Source of the DNA: Bacteroidota bacterium | GTDB lineage: Bacteria; Bacteroidota; Bacteroidia; Flavobacteriales; Flavobacteriaceae | Assembly: GCA_947450355.1 (NCBI GenBank) | Contig: CANFVB010000009.1 | Span: 1-33,735, forward strand | Direction: 5' to 3' | DNA length: 33,735 nt | Part shown: piece by piece, positions 9,342 to 17,426 of the stretch | Numbering within the stretch: position 1 is the first letter of the stretch | Layout: every line of letters begins with the position of its first letter | The notes under the pieces: model-generated | Databases searched by the model: none | Told to the model about the DNA's origin: nothing | What the model saw: the letters and a program-made list of their open reading frames with translations, nothing else | Program-made: the position numbers and the translations under genes

Positions 9342-9486
9342 TAGCCCTGATAAAAGTGGAAATTATTTTTTAAGAAAACGGCAATTTTTGTTAGAGTAAA
9401 AAAGCGACTTTAGAAGCTCTTTTTACTTGTTACAAAAATGCTGTTTTTGAAAAATGATTGCAACGGAAAGCAGGATTAGCTTCTAA
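9342..9486 (-). ncRNA. 3'-UTR structured repeat element, copy C with long hairpin
   Basis: On the minus strand this begins 5 bases after the aroC stop: TAGAAGCTAATCCTGCTTTCCGTTGCAATC, then an unusually long imperfect hairpin, then ATTTCCACTTTTATCAGGGCTA. The hairpin arms include GTAAAAAGAGC against GCTTTTTTAC and CATTTTTGT against ACAAAAATTG. The conserved ends match copy D closely while the middle is about three times longer. Confidence 0.55.
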
Positions 9487-9491
9487 TAAAA

Positions 9492-10553
9492 CTATTGATA
9501 AATTTTGTTAATTAAATAGAAATCAGCGAGTACAATTGCTGCCATAGCTTCAACGATAGACACTGCACGGGGAAGCACACACGGATCGTGACGCCCTTTT
9601 CCTTGTAATTCGACGATATTCCCTTGATTGTCTAAGACTTCTTGTTTTTGGATTAAAGTGGCGACGGGCTTGAAGGCAACACGGAAATAAATGTCCATTC
9701 CGTTCGAGATTCCGCCTTGAATTCCCCCTGATAAATTGGTTTTTGTTGTACCATCAGGATTGTATAAATCGTTGTGATCGCTGCCTTTCATTTGTGCGCC
9801 ACAAAAACCGCTGCCATATTCAAAGCCTTTCACGGCATTGATTGAAAGCATTGCTTTGCCTAAATCGGCGTGTAATTTATCGAAAACGGGTTCGCCTAAA
9901 CCCAACGGAACATTTTGTAAAACGCAGGTAATTGTTCCTCCAATAGTATCGCCTTGTTTGCGAATATCGCGAATAAGTTCTTCCATTTTTGCCGCAGTTG
10001 CCTCGTCCGGACAACGAACAGGATTGGATTCGGTTTTGGAAAAATCCAAATCTTGATAAGGTTTATCTAAGAAAATAGTTCCTACGGAAGATACAAAAGC
10101 ATTGATTTTGATGTTGGGAAGCAACTGTTTTGCAACTGCTCCCGCCACTACTCTACTGGCAGTTTCGCGAGCTGAGCTACGGCCACCACCACGATAATCG
10201 CGCAAACCATATTTTTTTTCATAGACATAATCGGCGTGACTAGGACGATACGTATTTTTTATATCTGAATAATCATCCGATTTTTGATTGGTATTTGGAA
10301 TGATAAAACCGATAGAAGTTCCCGTGGTTTTACCTTCAAAAATACCTGATAAAAATTGTACCTCATCATCTTCTTTTCGTTGCGTTACAATTGCCGATTG
10401 ACCAGGTTTTCTGCGGGTCATTTCGTATTGAATAGCATCGAAATCCAAAGTTATTCCTGCGGGACAACCATCTATAATTCCACCCAAAGCGTCTCCGTGG
10501 GATTCGCCAAAAGTGGTTAATTTAAAGAGTGTTCCAAAACTATTTCCTGCCAT
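9492..10553 (-). CDS. aroC: Chorismate synthase
   Basis: AroC converts 5-enolpyruvylshikimate-3-phosphate to chorismate, the last shikimate step, using reduced FMN. The 353-residue protein has the family's usual length and signatures: [18 protein letters not shown] near the N-terminus, [29 protein letters not shown] (residues ~100-130; the Arg/His-rich FMN and substrate loop), and [14 protein letters not shown] near the C-terminus. The start [20 protein letters not shown] matches family starts. A perfect TATATTTG -7 box lies just upstream, so it probably has its own promoter although it follows the DUF2892 gene on the same strand. A structured repeat begins 5 bases after its stop. Confidence 0.98.
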   Translation of the reverse strand: MAGNSFGTLFKLTTFGESHGDALGGIIDGCPAGITLDFDAIQYEMTRRKPGQSAIVTQRKEDDEVQFLSGIFEGKTTGTSIGFIIPNTNQKSDDYSDIKNTYRPSHADYVYEKKYGLRDYRGGGRSSARETASRVVAGAVAKQLLPNIKINAFVSSVGTIFLDKPYQDLDFSKTESNPVRCPDEATAAKMEELIRDIRKQGDTIGGTITCVLQNVPLGLGEPVFDKLHADLGKAMLSINAVKGFEYGSGFCGAQMKGSDHNDLYNPDGTTKTNLSGGIQGGISNGMDIYFRVAFKPVATLIQKQEVLDNQGNIVELQGKGRHDPCVLPRAVSIVEAMAAIVLADFYLINKIYQ

Positions 10554-10569
10554 AACTTGTTGTTTGAAA

Positions 10570-10577
10570 CAAATATA
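10570..10577 (-). promoter_or_regulatory. Candidate aroC promoter -7 box
   Basis: TATATTTG on the minus strand is a perfect TAnnTTTG match whose last base lies about 17 bases upstream of the aroC ATG. No TTG was found at the expected -33 position. Confidence 0.5.
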
Positions 10578-10639
10578 AGTTTAAAAGTTAAAACTGTAAA
10601 AGTTTCCGGCAGAAAGTTATTAAATGAATGATTTTAGGA

Positions 10640-10825
10640 TTAATCCTTCACGCCTAATTTGGTTAAGATATCATCCATCAAACACCATTTGGTTAGGGAA
10701 GATTGTAATAAATTGGCTCCCACAAATACGGTAAACCACAACCAATTTTGGTTTACATAAATTGATAAAATGATGCTTATCAATATAAAACTTCCTGCGA
10801 TTCCTCTAACGATTCTATTTTTCAT
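10640..10825 (-). CDS. DUF2892 (YgaP-like transmembrane domain) protein
   Basis: This 61-residue protein (MKNRIVRGIAGSFILISIILSIYVNQNWLWFTVFVGANLLQSSLTKWCLMDDILTKLGVKD, seen as two hydrophobic helices) has the DUF2892 pattern: basic N-terminus, two membrane helices, a NWLWF turn, then LQSSLTxWCLMxDILxKLG. In E. coli YgaP this domain anchors a rhodanese; here it stands alone, which is common in Bacteroidota. Its function is unknown, but such proteins often sit with sulfide-oxidation and rhodanese genes. It is on the strand of the RND operon, downstream of the PII-like gene across 285 bases of repeat-filled DNA. Co-transcription with that operon is possible but unproven. Confidence 0.85.
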   Translation of the reverse strand: MKNRIVRGIAGSFILISIILSIYVNQNWLWFTVFVGANLLQSSLTKWCLMDDILTKLGVKD

Positions 10826-10831
10826 AATGTG

Positions 10832-11062
10832 TCATTGCGAGGCACGAAGCAATCTCGTCCTCTTATTTAGATTATTAATTTGATTTATTTTCCGAAGCTT
10901 TGCTTCGTTTTCTTTTTTTTGACACAGATTTCACAGATTTTCACAGATTTTTGACTTTTTTAAATTTATCGAAGCAAAATATTTTTATTTCCCCGAATTT
11001 TTGTCACATTTTTTTTAGATTTTCTATTAATTGAATCTGTGGAAATCTGTGAAATCTGTGTT
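10832..11062. repeat. Intergenic repeats: CATTGCGAGG-type element and ACACAGATT inverted pair
   Basis: A CATTGCGAGGCACGAAGCAA element (same family as inside the 6754-7445 modules) is followed by the hairpin CGAAGCtttGCTTCG. Then comes a long inverted pair: ACACAGATTTCACAGATT at about 10922 against AATCTGTGAAATCTGTGT at about 11044. The same ACACAGATT family occurs at 20684-20777 and, in short form, at 24109-24151. No gene is visible between 10826 and 11110. Confidence 0.75.
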
Positions 11063-11110
11063 AAAATTTACCATTACCTTTTATGGCTTTGTCCCGAGAT
11101 ACTTTATTTA

Positions 11111-11416
11111 TTAATTTGATTTTTCTATATTCAATGAAGCCAAATGGATGTGCGACATCGATTCTTGTTGCTCATTAAATGTTTTGACCAATTCGAAAAC
11201 GGCATCTACATTTTCCTTTTTTACAAAGGCATAAAACAAAATCGATTCGTTGATATTCATTTCGGATGCAAACCAATTGCTTTCCATCGCTTCTTCTGAT
11301 AAATCCTTGAATCCTTTTACTTCTTTGAAACTAAAGGTCTTTACCTCCCCTTTTTTAAGGATTTTCAACACATCTTTTTCAAATTCTTTGATTGCTGTTA
11401 TGATAAGTAGTTTCAT
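11111..11416 (-). CDS. Small PII-like protein of the RND efflux operon
   Basis: This 101-residue protein follows the RND pump gene by 79 bases. Its pattern is beta-alpha-beta-beta-alpha-beta: MKLLIITAI, EFEKDVLKILKKG, VKTFSFKEVKGF, SILFYAFVKKENVDAVFELVKTFN and HIHLASLNIE. This is the ferredoxin-like fold of PII/GlnB-type and DUF3240-type proteins, which often accompany RND metal or drug pumps. The classical PII T-loop uridylylation tyrosine motif is not visible, so it is not a nitrogen regulator in the GlnB sense. It may sense a ligand or modulate the pump; that is inference from position and fold only. Confidence 0.65.
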   Translation of the reverse strand: MKLLIITAIKEFEKDVLKILKKGEVKTFSFKEVKGFKDLSEEAMESNWFASEMNINESILFYAFVKKENVDAVFELVKTFNEQQESMSHIHLASLNIEKSN

Positions 11417-11425
11417 ATATTTTTT

Positions 11426-11490
11426 GTTTAAGGTTTAAGGTTCAAAGTTTAGGTTTAAGGTTCTGCAACTTTAAACCTTAGACTTTAAAC
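11426..11490. repeat. Inverted repeat of GTTTAAGGTT type
   Basis: Runs of TTTAAGGTTTAAGGTTCAAAG on one arm face CTTTAAACCTTAGACTTTAAAC on the other, making an imperfect hairpin that fills the gap between the RND pump stop and the PII-like gene start. It is a different family from the other junction repeats. Confidence 0.65.
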
Positions 11491-11495
11491 TATTT

Positions 11496-14400
11496 TTATT
11501 TTTCCCATTTTTTACGCTCCGTTATGTAATATATAATTGGCACCACTAATAAGGTTAATATTGTTGAAACTACAGCTCCAAACACTAACGAAATAGCCAA
11601 TCCTTGAAATATCGGGTCAAATAATATGATCGAAGCTCCAATAACTACCGCTCCCGTTGTCAATAAAATTGGTGTAGTTCTTACCGCTCCCGCTTCAATA
11701 ATTGCACGTTTCAAAGGAACTCCTTCATTCAATCGGATTTCGATAAAATCAATCAGCAATACCGAATTTCGAACCATAACTCCAGCCAAAGCAATCATTC
11801 CAATAAAAGAAGTGGCTGTAAAAAACGCACCCAATAACCAGTGTCCAAATACAATTCCGATTAACGATAATGGAATGGCAAGCATCATCACAATTGGTGT
11901 TTTGAAGTTTTGAAACCAACCCACAATCAGCATATAAATAATTACGATTACGACCATAAATGCCACACCCAAATCACGGAAAACTTCCAAAGTAATTTGC
12001 CATTCTCCATCCCATTTTACGGTGAAATCACTTTCATCTGAAGGTTGTTCCATATATAATTCATTGACTTTGTAGCCTTTTGGAACGTTCATTTTAGCCA
12101 ATTTCTCGTTCATTCCCAAAATAGCATAAACAGGACTTTCTAATCCACCAGCCATATCAGCCGTTACATAAACCACGCGTTTTTGATCTTTTCTGTAAAT
12201 GGTTTTCTGTAAAGTATCAATTTTTACTTTTACCAAATCACTCACGGGAATCATATTTCCTTGGCTTCCTTTTATTTTCAAATTTTGAATGTCTTGCAAG
12301 CTCGTTTTGTCTTTATCGTCAAGCGAAAGTACAATCCCAACATTGTCATTTGAATTTTCGTCATACAAATTTGAAACAGGATATTCTTTTAGTAAATACG
12401 TTAAGTTTCCAACCACTTGCTGCGGTGCAATACCGTTCAACATCGCTTTTTCCTTATCAACTTCTAATTTATATTCTGTTTGATTGTCTTCAACCATCCA
12501 ATCAATATCAACAATATCAGATGTTTTTTCCAAAATATCTTTCACCTGATGGGCTACTTTTATCTGATCTTTATAATTAGGACCGTAAATTTCAGCTACC
12601 AAAGTGGATAAAACAGGAGGTCCTGGCGGAACTTCGATAATTTTTACATTTGCACCATATTTCTTAGCAATCTTCTGAATTTCAGGACGCATCTCTTTTG
12701 CAATTTGGTGACTTTGCATTTTTCTTTCGTCTTTATGCAATAAATTTACCTGAATATCAGCCATATTACTTCCCCCACGCAAATCATAATGACGCACTAA
12801 TCCGTTGAAAGTAATCGGTGCCGATGTCCCAATATAATTCTGATAATCTACCACTTCGGGTTTAGTCGATAAATACTGTGCAATTTCTTTAGTCACCGCC
12901 GCAGTTCGTTCTAAAGTAGTTCCTTCGGGCATATCAACCACCACTTGGAATTCGTTTTTATTATCGAATGGCAACATTTTTACCACAACCGATTTAGTGA
13001 AAAACATCGTCACAGAACCTATCAGTAACAAAACAGTAATTCCTAAAAGAACACGTCTTTTCATACTACTTTCCAAAAAGGGATGCTCTAATTTATTGTA
13101 TATTTTGTAAATCCAACTCGTTTCTAAACCTTCGGCTACTTTATGTTCTTGCGATTCTTTTTCCTGTAATAAATGATACCCCAAATAAGGCGTCACGGTC
13201 AAAGCCACAAACAAAGATAAAATCATTGCAATCGAAGCACCAATCGGCATCGGACTCATATAAGGTCCCATCATTCCTGACACAAACGCCATTGGAAGTA
13301 TCGCTGCAATAACGGTAAATGTTGCTAAAATCGTTGGATTTCCTACTTCATTTATCGCATAAATTGCTGCTTGTTTAAACGGCAATCGCTTCATTTTGAA
13401 ATGACGGTGCATATTTTCGGCAATGATAATACTGTCATCGACCACAATTCCTACCACGAAAACCAAGGCAAAAAGTGTAATTCTATTTAGCGTATATCCC
13501 AATAAATAATAAGCAAATAAAGTCAAAGCAAATGTCAACGGAACAGAGAAAAACACCACCAATCCACCGCGCCATCCCATAGCTAACATCACCAAAAAGG
13601 TAACGGCAATAATGGCAATTCCCAAGTGCAGTAACAACTCTCCTACTTTATCCGAAGCCGTTTCTCCATAATTACGTGTCACTTCTACGTGAACATCATT
13701 TGGAATTAAACTCTTCTTTAATTGCTCAACTTTATCAATAATTTTAGCTGAAATTTTCATCGCATCAGCCCCTTTTACTTTTCCTATCGAAATCGTAACT
13801 GCTGGATATTCTGATTTAGCGGTTTTGAATTTTTCATTCGCTTTTCCGTATCCAAAAGACACATAACTTCTTGGTGTCGAAGCACCATCTTCAACCTTTG
13901 CCACTTGTTTTAAGTAAACGGGTCTGTTTTTATTCACCCCAACAACCAAGCTTTCCACATCTTCCGAAGACGATAAAAACTTCCCTGTGGTAACCAAATA
14001 TTCTTGGTCGTTTTTCACAAAACTACCCGACTGAGAACTTCCGTTATTCGCCTGAATCATTTGCATAATTCCCAAAGCATCCACGCCATTTTCGGCCATT
14101 TTATCTTTGTCAAGAATCACTTTTAGTTCTCTATTTCGACCACCAATTTCTCTGGTAATGGCAACGTCTTTTACTTTCTCTACTTCCGAAGTTACTTCTT
14201 CCGCAATTTGACGCAACTGAAAATCGTCCATTTTATCGCTCCAAAGTGTAATTCCAAGCATTGGAACATCATCAATCGAACGCGTTTTTACCACTGGTTT
14301 GTAAACGCCTTTTGGAAACATATCTTCGTGTTTCGCCAATTCGTCATACAATTTCACATACGAACGCTCCACGTCTTGTCCCACAAAAAACTGAACAATC

Positions 14401-14687
14401 AACATCGCCTGACCGTTCATAGCCATCGTATGCACGTGCTCCACGCCTTTTATATTCGAAATAATTTTCTCTAAAGGCTTCGCAACACGACTTTCCACTT
14501 CACTCGGACTCGCTCCTGGATAACCCACCATTACGTCGGCCATCGGAACAATAATCTGTGGCTCTTCCTCTCTCGGAATCAAAAATGAACTATAAACTCC
14601 AATAATCATCAAACCAACCATCAATAAAATGGTTAATTTCGAATTGATGAAAAACTGTGCAATTTTACCTGATATACCTTCTTGCAT
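11496..14687 (-). CDS. RND efflux pump, inner-membrane permease (HAE-like)
   Basis: This 1063-residue proton-driven exporter works with an adaptor and a TolC-type channel, both encoded just upstream. It has the normal two-fold RND layout: TM1, a periplasmic loop (~40-345), TM2-6, then a second loop and TM7-12. TM4 carries the proton-relay pair Asp417-Asp418 in VVGIVVDDSIIIAEN, as in AcrB-type pumps and unlike CzcA metal pumps, which have a single Asp here. The partner position in TM10 is Arg973 in GVMVRNSVLLID, where AcrB has Lys940. The loop contains LRGGSNMADIQVNLLHKDER, typical of a Bacteroidota subgroup of unknown substrate. The ATG lies 69 bases after the hlyD stop. Substrate unknown; a link to sulfur or redox stress is inferred from the operator shared with the sulfide:quinone oxidoreductase gene. 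Confidence 0.95.
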   Translation of the reverse strand: MQEGISGKIAQFFINSKLTILLMVGLMIIGVYSSFLIPREEEPQIIVPMADVMVGYPGASPSEVESRVAKPLEKIISNIKGVEHVHTMAMNGQAMLIVQFFVGQDVERSYVKLYDELAKHEDMFPKGVYKPVVKTRSIDDVPMLGITLWSDKMDDFQLRQIAEEVTSEVEKVKDVAITREIGGRNRELKVILDKDKMAENGVDALGIMQMIQANNGSSQSGSFVKNDQEYLVTTGKFLSSSEDVESLVVGVNKNRPVYLKQVAKVEDGASTPRSYVSFGYGKANEKFKTAKSEYPAVTISIGKVKGADAMKISAKIIDKVEQLKKSLIPNDVHVEVTRNYGETASDKVGELLLHLGIAIIAVTFLVMLAMGWRGGLVVFFSVPLTFALTLFAYYLLGYTLNRITLFALVFVVGIVVDDSIIIAENMHRHFKMKRLPFKQAAIYAINEVGNPTILATFTVIAAILPMAFVSGMMGPYMSPMPIGASIAMILSLFVALTVTPYLGYHLLQEKESQEHKVAEGLETSWIYKIYNKLEHPFLESSMKRRVLLGITVLLLIGSVTMFFTKSVVVKMLPFDNKNEFQVVVDMPEGTTLERTAAVTKEIAQYLSTKPEVVDYQNYIGTSAPITFNGLVRHYDLRGGSNMADIQVNLLHKDERKMQSHQIAKEMRPEIQKIAKKYGANVKIIEVPPGPPVLSTLVAEIYGPNYKDQIKVAHQVKDILEKTSDIVDIDWMVEDNQTEYKLEVDKEKAMLNGIAPQQVVGNLTYLLKEYPVSNLYDENSNDNVGIVLSLDDKDKTSLQDIQNLKIKGSQGNMIPVSDLVKVKIDTLQKTIYRKDQKRVVYVTADMAGGLESPVYAILGMNEKLAKMNVPKGYKVNELYMEQPSDESDFTVKWDGEWQITLEVFRDLGVAFMVVIVIIYMLIVGWFQNFKTPIVMMLAIPLSLIGIVFGHWLLGAFFTATSFIGMIALAGVMVRNSVLLIDFIEIRLNEGVPLKRAIIEAGAVRTTPILLTTGAVVIGASIILFDPIFQGLAISLVFGAVVSTILTLLVVPIIYYITERKKWEK

Positions 14688-14692
14688 GATAA

Positions 14693-14729
14693 TAGCCCCC
14701 TAACCCCCAAAGGGGGAATTGAACGGGGT
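14693..14729. repeat. CCCCTAACCCCC palindromic repeat, copy R1
   Basis: TAGCCCCCTAACCCCCAAAG plus GGGGGAATT forms a CCCCC/GGGGG hairpin in the 69-base gap between hlyD and the RND gene, ending a few bases before the RND start codon. Related copies lie at 19906-19932 and 22826-22853, there in the opposite orientation. Confidence 0.8.
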
Positions 14730-14756
14730 GATTTTATAAGTTAATACTAATTTAAT

Positions 14757-15881
14757 TTACAATTTTTGTGAACTCTCGTCTCCCTTCCCTTCGGGAAGGG
14801 CTGGGGATGGGATTACCTTCACTCCGTTATACAACTTCCCATCTGCTGAAACAATATAATTTTCCATAGCCGATAATCCTGATAAAACTTCCACCTGACT
14901 ACCAAAAGTTTTTCCGATTCGCAACCATCTCAAAATAGCAACATTCCCTGTTCCTACAGTATAAATCCCAGATAATTGTCCTTGTTTTACCAAAGTAGTT
15001 TCGGGAATTAAAACCATTTCATTTGATATAGTTTCCACTTTATTAGCCACTGGAAATTGAACATTTACAAACATTCCTGACAAAATAGAAGCGTCTGTTT
15101 TATCTAAATTAATTTTCACTAAATATTGTCCTCCTGTATTCGTAGCCGACGAACTTACTTCGCTTACTTTTCCGTTTACATTTTTATTTGAAGATTTTAC
15201 CAATACATTCACGGCCATTCCTTTTTTGATAGTAGCAATATCATTTTCCGAAACCATTGCTGTAACTTGCAATCTCGAAGCGCCTTCAACACTTACTAAA
15301 GGCATTCCAGGATTCGCCATATCACCTTCTTTTACAAAAGTATTGGTCACCACTCCAGAAAACGGAGCTGTAATATTCGAATACGAAAACTGTGCAATCA
15401 CTTCGTTACGCATTTGCTTTGCTCCTTCTAAACCCGCTTTTGCCATTTCGTAACGCGCCGTCATATCGTCCAATTCTTTTTGAGAAGCACTTTGTTGCTT
15501 GAACAAATTCACAAATCGATCGTAATCTTTTTTAGCATTGTTATACCCAGCAGTGGCTTGCAAAATACTAGCATCTACTTGTGCTTTTTTAGCTTGCAAA
15601 TCAGAATTATTGATGCTTACTAATAATTGTCCCGCATTGACTTTTTGTCCTACTTGAACGTGAATTTTTGTTACAAAACCCATCATTCTAGTACTTAAGT
15701 TGGCACTGTTTTCGGCTTCAATTTTTCCACTTGCCGTTACAAAAGGACTGTTATTGTTTTCTGAAATCCCACTTACTTTTACAGCAATTGCAGGTTCATT
15801 TACTAAAGCTTCTTTGTTTTCCTTTCCGCAGGCAACTAATAAAAGGGAAGAAATTGTGAGTATTGTGATTATTTTTTTCAT
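14757..15881 (-). CDS. RND efflux periplasmic adaptor (HlyD/MFP family lipoprotein)
   Basis: This 374-residue membrane-fusion protein bridges the pump and the outer-membrane channel. The N-terminus MKKIITILTISSLLLVAC ends in a lipobox (LLVAC), so the mature protein is a lipoprotein anchored at Cys18. A biotinyl-lipoyl half-motif follows (GFVTKIHVQVGQKVNAGQLL), then an alpha-helical hairpin (KAQVDASIL..KKDYDRFVNLFKQQSASQKELDD), the second lipoyl half (ITAPFSGVVTNTFVKEGDM) and beta-barrel domains. The last ~18 residues (SPALPEGKGDESSQKL) are encoded by a CCCTTCCCGAAGGGAAGGG repeat that overlaps the 3' end, so this tail is repeat-derived and probably not functional. Confidence 0.95.
   Translation of the reverse strand: MKKIITILTISSLLLVACGKENKEALVNEPAIAVKVSGISENNNSPFVTASGKIEAENSANLSTRMMGFVTKIHVQVGQKVNAGQLLVSINNSDLQAKKAQVDASILQATAGYNNAKKDYDRFVNLFKQQSASQKELDDMTARYEMAKAGLEGAKQMRNEVIAQFSYSNITAPFSGVVTNTFVKEGDMANPGMPLVSVEGASRLQVTAMVSENDIATIKKGMAVNVLVKSSNKNVNGKVSEVSSSATNTGGQYLVKINLDKTDASILSGMFVNVQFPVANKVETISNEMVLIPETTLVKQGQLSGIYTVGTGNVAILRWLRIGKTFGSQVEVLSGLSAMENYIVSADGKLYNGVKVIPSPALPEGKGDESSQKL
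14781..14810. repeat. CCCTTCCCGAAGGGAAGGG palindromic repeat inside the hlyD 3' end
   Basis: CCCTTCCCTTCGGGAAGGG is a strong hairpin (CCCTTCCC against GGGAAGGG) followed by CTGGGGATGG. It lies within the reading frame of the adaptor, encoding PSPALPEGKG near its C-terminus. Its position at a gene's 3' end resembles R3 and R4. Confidence 0.75.
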
Positions 15882-15907
15882 ATTTTTATTTGTTTTGTTG
15901 GTTCTTA

Positions 15908-15983
15908 TCCTGCAAGGTCTTTTTTTGACCTTGTAGGTATCGTTTTGTTCTCATACCTACAAGGTTTTGGAAACCTTGCAGGA
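15908..15983. repeat. Paired CCTGCAAGGT hairpins, symmetrical (pair 1)
   Basis: Two hairpins stand head to head: TCCTGCAAGGT..ACCTTGTAGGTAT and, after 12 bases, ATACCTACAAGGT..ACCTTGCAGGA. The second is the inverse of the first, so the whole 76 bases is also one large inverted repeat. An equivalent pair lies at 18563-18643. It occupies the gap between tolC and hlyD of the RND operon. Confidence 0.85.
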
Positions 15984-15995
15984 GAGGAGAAATGC

Positions 15996-17309
15996 TTACT
16001 TCGTTAAAAATTGTAAATACTGTTGTGTAAAATTATATTCGAAAACCGCCTGTAAAAATTCCAATTCTTTTTGAGCCGTTTGAGTTTCTGATTGCAATAA
16101 ATCGGTAGTTTTTTCTAATCCTTGTGTAAAACGATTGCTGCGAATTCGGTACGCTTCTTGCGATTGTTCCAAAGCCAATTTCGAAAGATTCACTTTGTTT
16201 TCGGCATCTTTCAAAAGACGATTGGTTTTGTTTAATTCCAATTGGCTTTGCGATTTATATTGATGCATTTCGATTTCCGACTTTTGGAATTCTGCTTTGG
16301 CTTTTTCCATTTTTCCAATCGATTTATAACCATCAAACACATTCAATGACAATTGCATTCCAACCAAATAACCTTTTGCAGCAGTTCCAAAAAGGGTTCT
16401 GTCATACAATTCATAACTACCAAAAGCATTCAATCTCGGCAAGAAATTCATTTTGCTGGAAACATACATTTTCTGGTAGGCTCCAGAAGATTTCGACATC
16501 GCTTGGATGTCTTTCCTATTTTCTGAAAGTGTGGTGTTTATAGTTTCCGTTACAATCGTATTTTCTAATTCCTCAAGAGGTTTGTAGATCTTATTCGTTG
16601 GATCTTCATTCAATAGAACCGCTAAATAATCCGAGGCGTTTTGCACGTTACTTTTGGCATATTGCAACTGATTTTTAATTTCATTTACACGAACCTGAAC
16701 CGACAACAAATCAGTTTTCTGAAGGATTCCTTGCTTGAAATAGTTTTCAATCAGTTTCAAATTGGCATCAGCCGTTTTATTTGCTTTTTCTAAAACTTTT
16801 ACCGCTTTATAACCCAATTGCAATTGCATAAAAGCCTTATTTACTTCTAATTGCAAATATTCTTTGGTACGTTCTGTTTGCAATTGATAGGCTTCCATTT
16901 TAAATTTAGCCGCTTGTCGTCCATACAAACCATCTACATTAATTAAGGGTTGTAAAACTTCAATTTTAGTAGCAAAGTTCTTGGTTTTGGCAGGATCATT
17001 CAATAACGCAGGATTAAAATCCGATGCCGAAAGAATTTCTTGATTCAGTTTAGAACCAAAAGCCATCAAAGGATTTGTAGTTGACATTGCGGTGTGCGAA
17101 GCAGAAATAGTAGGCAAAAAAAGTGCGTTCGATTGTCTGTAATCCGCTTGTGCCGATTTTAATTCCTGATTTGCAATCTTGATTTGCAAGTTTTTATCGG
17201 AAGCTTTTTGCCAAATATCTTTCTTGGAAATAGCCAACGTATCTTGACCAAAACCCAAAGTCGATATAGAAATAGTTCCTAAAAGCAATAGTACATTTAA
17301 TTTCCTCAT
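15996..17309 (-). CDS. TolC-family outer-membrane efflux channel (RND operon)
   Basis: This 437-residue outer-membrane factor forms the exit duct of the RND pump. MRKLNVLLLLGTISISTLGFG is a signal peptide with probable cleavage before QDTLA. Two OEP-type repeats follow, rich in long amphipathic helices (for example LEVNKAFMQLQLGYKAVKVLEKANKTADANLKL and SQLELNKTNRLLKDAENKVNLSKLALEQSQEAYRIRSNRF), as expected of TolC hairpins. The track's start is a TTG at 17336 that falls inside the -7 box; the ATG at 17309, directly before the signal peptide, is preferred. It is the first gene of the operon, controlled by the promoter and palindrome just upstream. Confidence 0.93.
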   Translation of the reverse strand: MRKLNVLLLLGTISISTLGFGQDTLAISKKDIWQKASDKNLQIKIANQELKSAQADYRQSNALFLPTISASHTAMSTTNPLMAFGSKLNQEILSASDFNPALLNDPAKTKNFATKIEVLQPLINVDGLYGRQAAKFKMEAYQLQTERTKEYLQLEVNKAFMQLQLGYKAVKVLEKANKTADANLKLIENYFKQGILQKTDLLSVQVRVNEIKNQLQYAKSNVQNASDYLAVLLNEDPTNKIYKPLEELENTIVTETINTTLSENRKDIQAMSKSSGAYQKMYVSSKMNFLPRLNAFGSYELYDRTLFGTAAKGYLVGMQLSLNVFDGYKSIGKMEKAKAEFQKSEIEMHQYKSQSQLELNKTNRLLKDAENKVNLSKLALEQSQEAYRIRSNRFTQGLEKTTDLLQSETQTAQKELEFLQAVFEYNFTQQYLQFLTK

Positions 17310-17333
17310 AATTGTTTTATCTGAATTATAAGG

Positions 17334-17341
17334 CAAAGATA
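17334..17341 (-). promoter_or_regulatory. Promoter -7 box of the tolC-hlyD-RND operon
   Basis: TATCTTTG on the minus strand is a perfect TAnnTTTG match 24 bases upstream of the tolC ATG. No -33 TTG lies at the usual distance; instead an operator-like palindrome is there, as expected of an activator-dependent promoter. Confidence 0.7.
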
Positions 17342-17363
17342 TATTAGCAAATAAAGGTGCACA

Positions 17364-17377
17364 GTAACAAGTGTTAC
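17364..17377. promoter_or_regulatory. Operator palindrome GTAACAnnTGTTAC (efflux operon)
   Basis: GTAACAAGTGTTAC has perfect 6-bp arms. With its flanks (CACAGTAACAA and TGTTACATA) it is nearly identical to the site at 26546-26559. Its centre (17370.5) is 33 bp upstream of the centre of the -7 box, placing it at about -40, the class II position of Crp/Fnr-type activators. The regulator is not encoded in this window. Confidence 0.7.
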
Positions 17378-17426
17378 ATAAGGAAATATTTTTTAAAAGA
17401 AATTAAATTCAACATAAACCAGTAAC

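Noticed and set aside
17310-17336. Track start (TTG) of the tolC gene, adding nine residues.
   Set aside because: The TTG lies within the -7 box TATCTTTG, so it would be upstream of the transcript. The ATG at 17309 directly begins a signal peptide.
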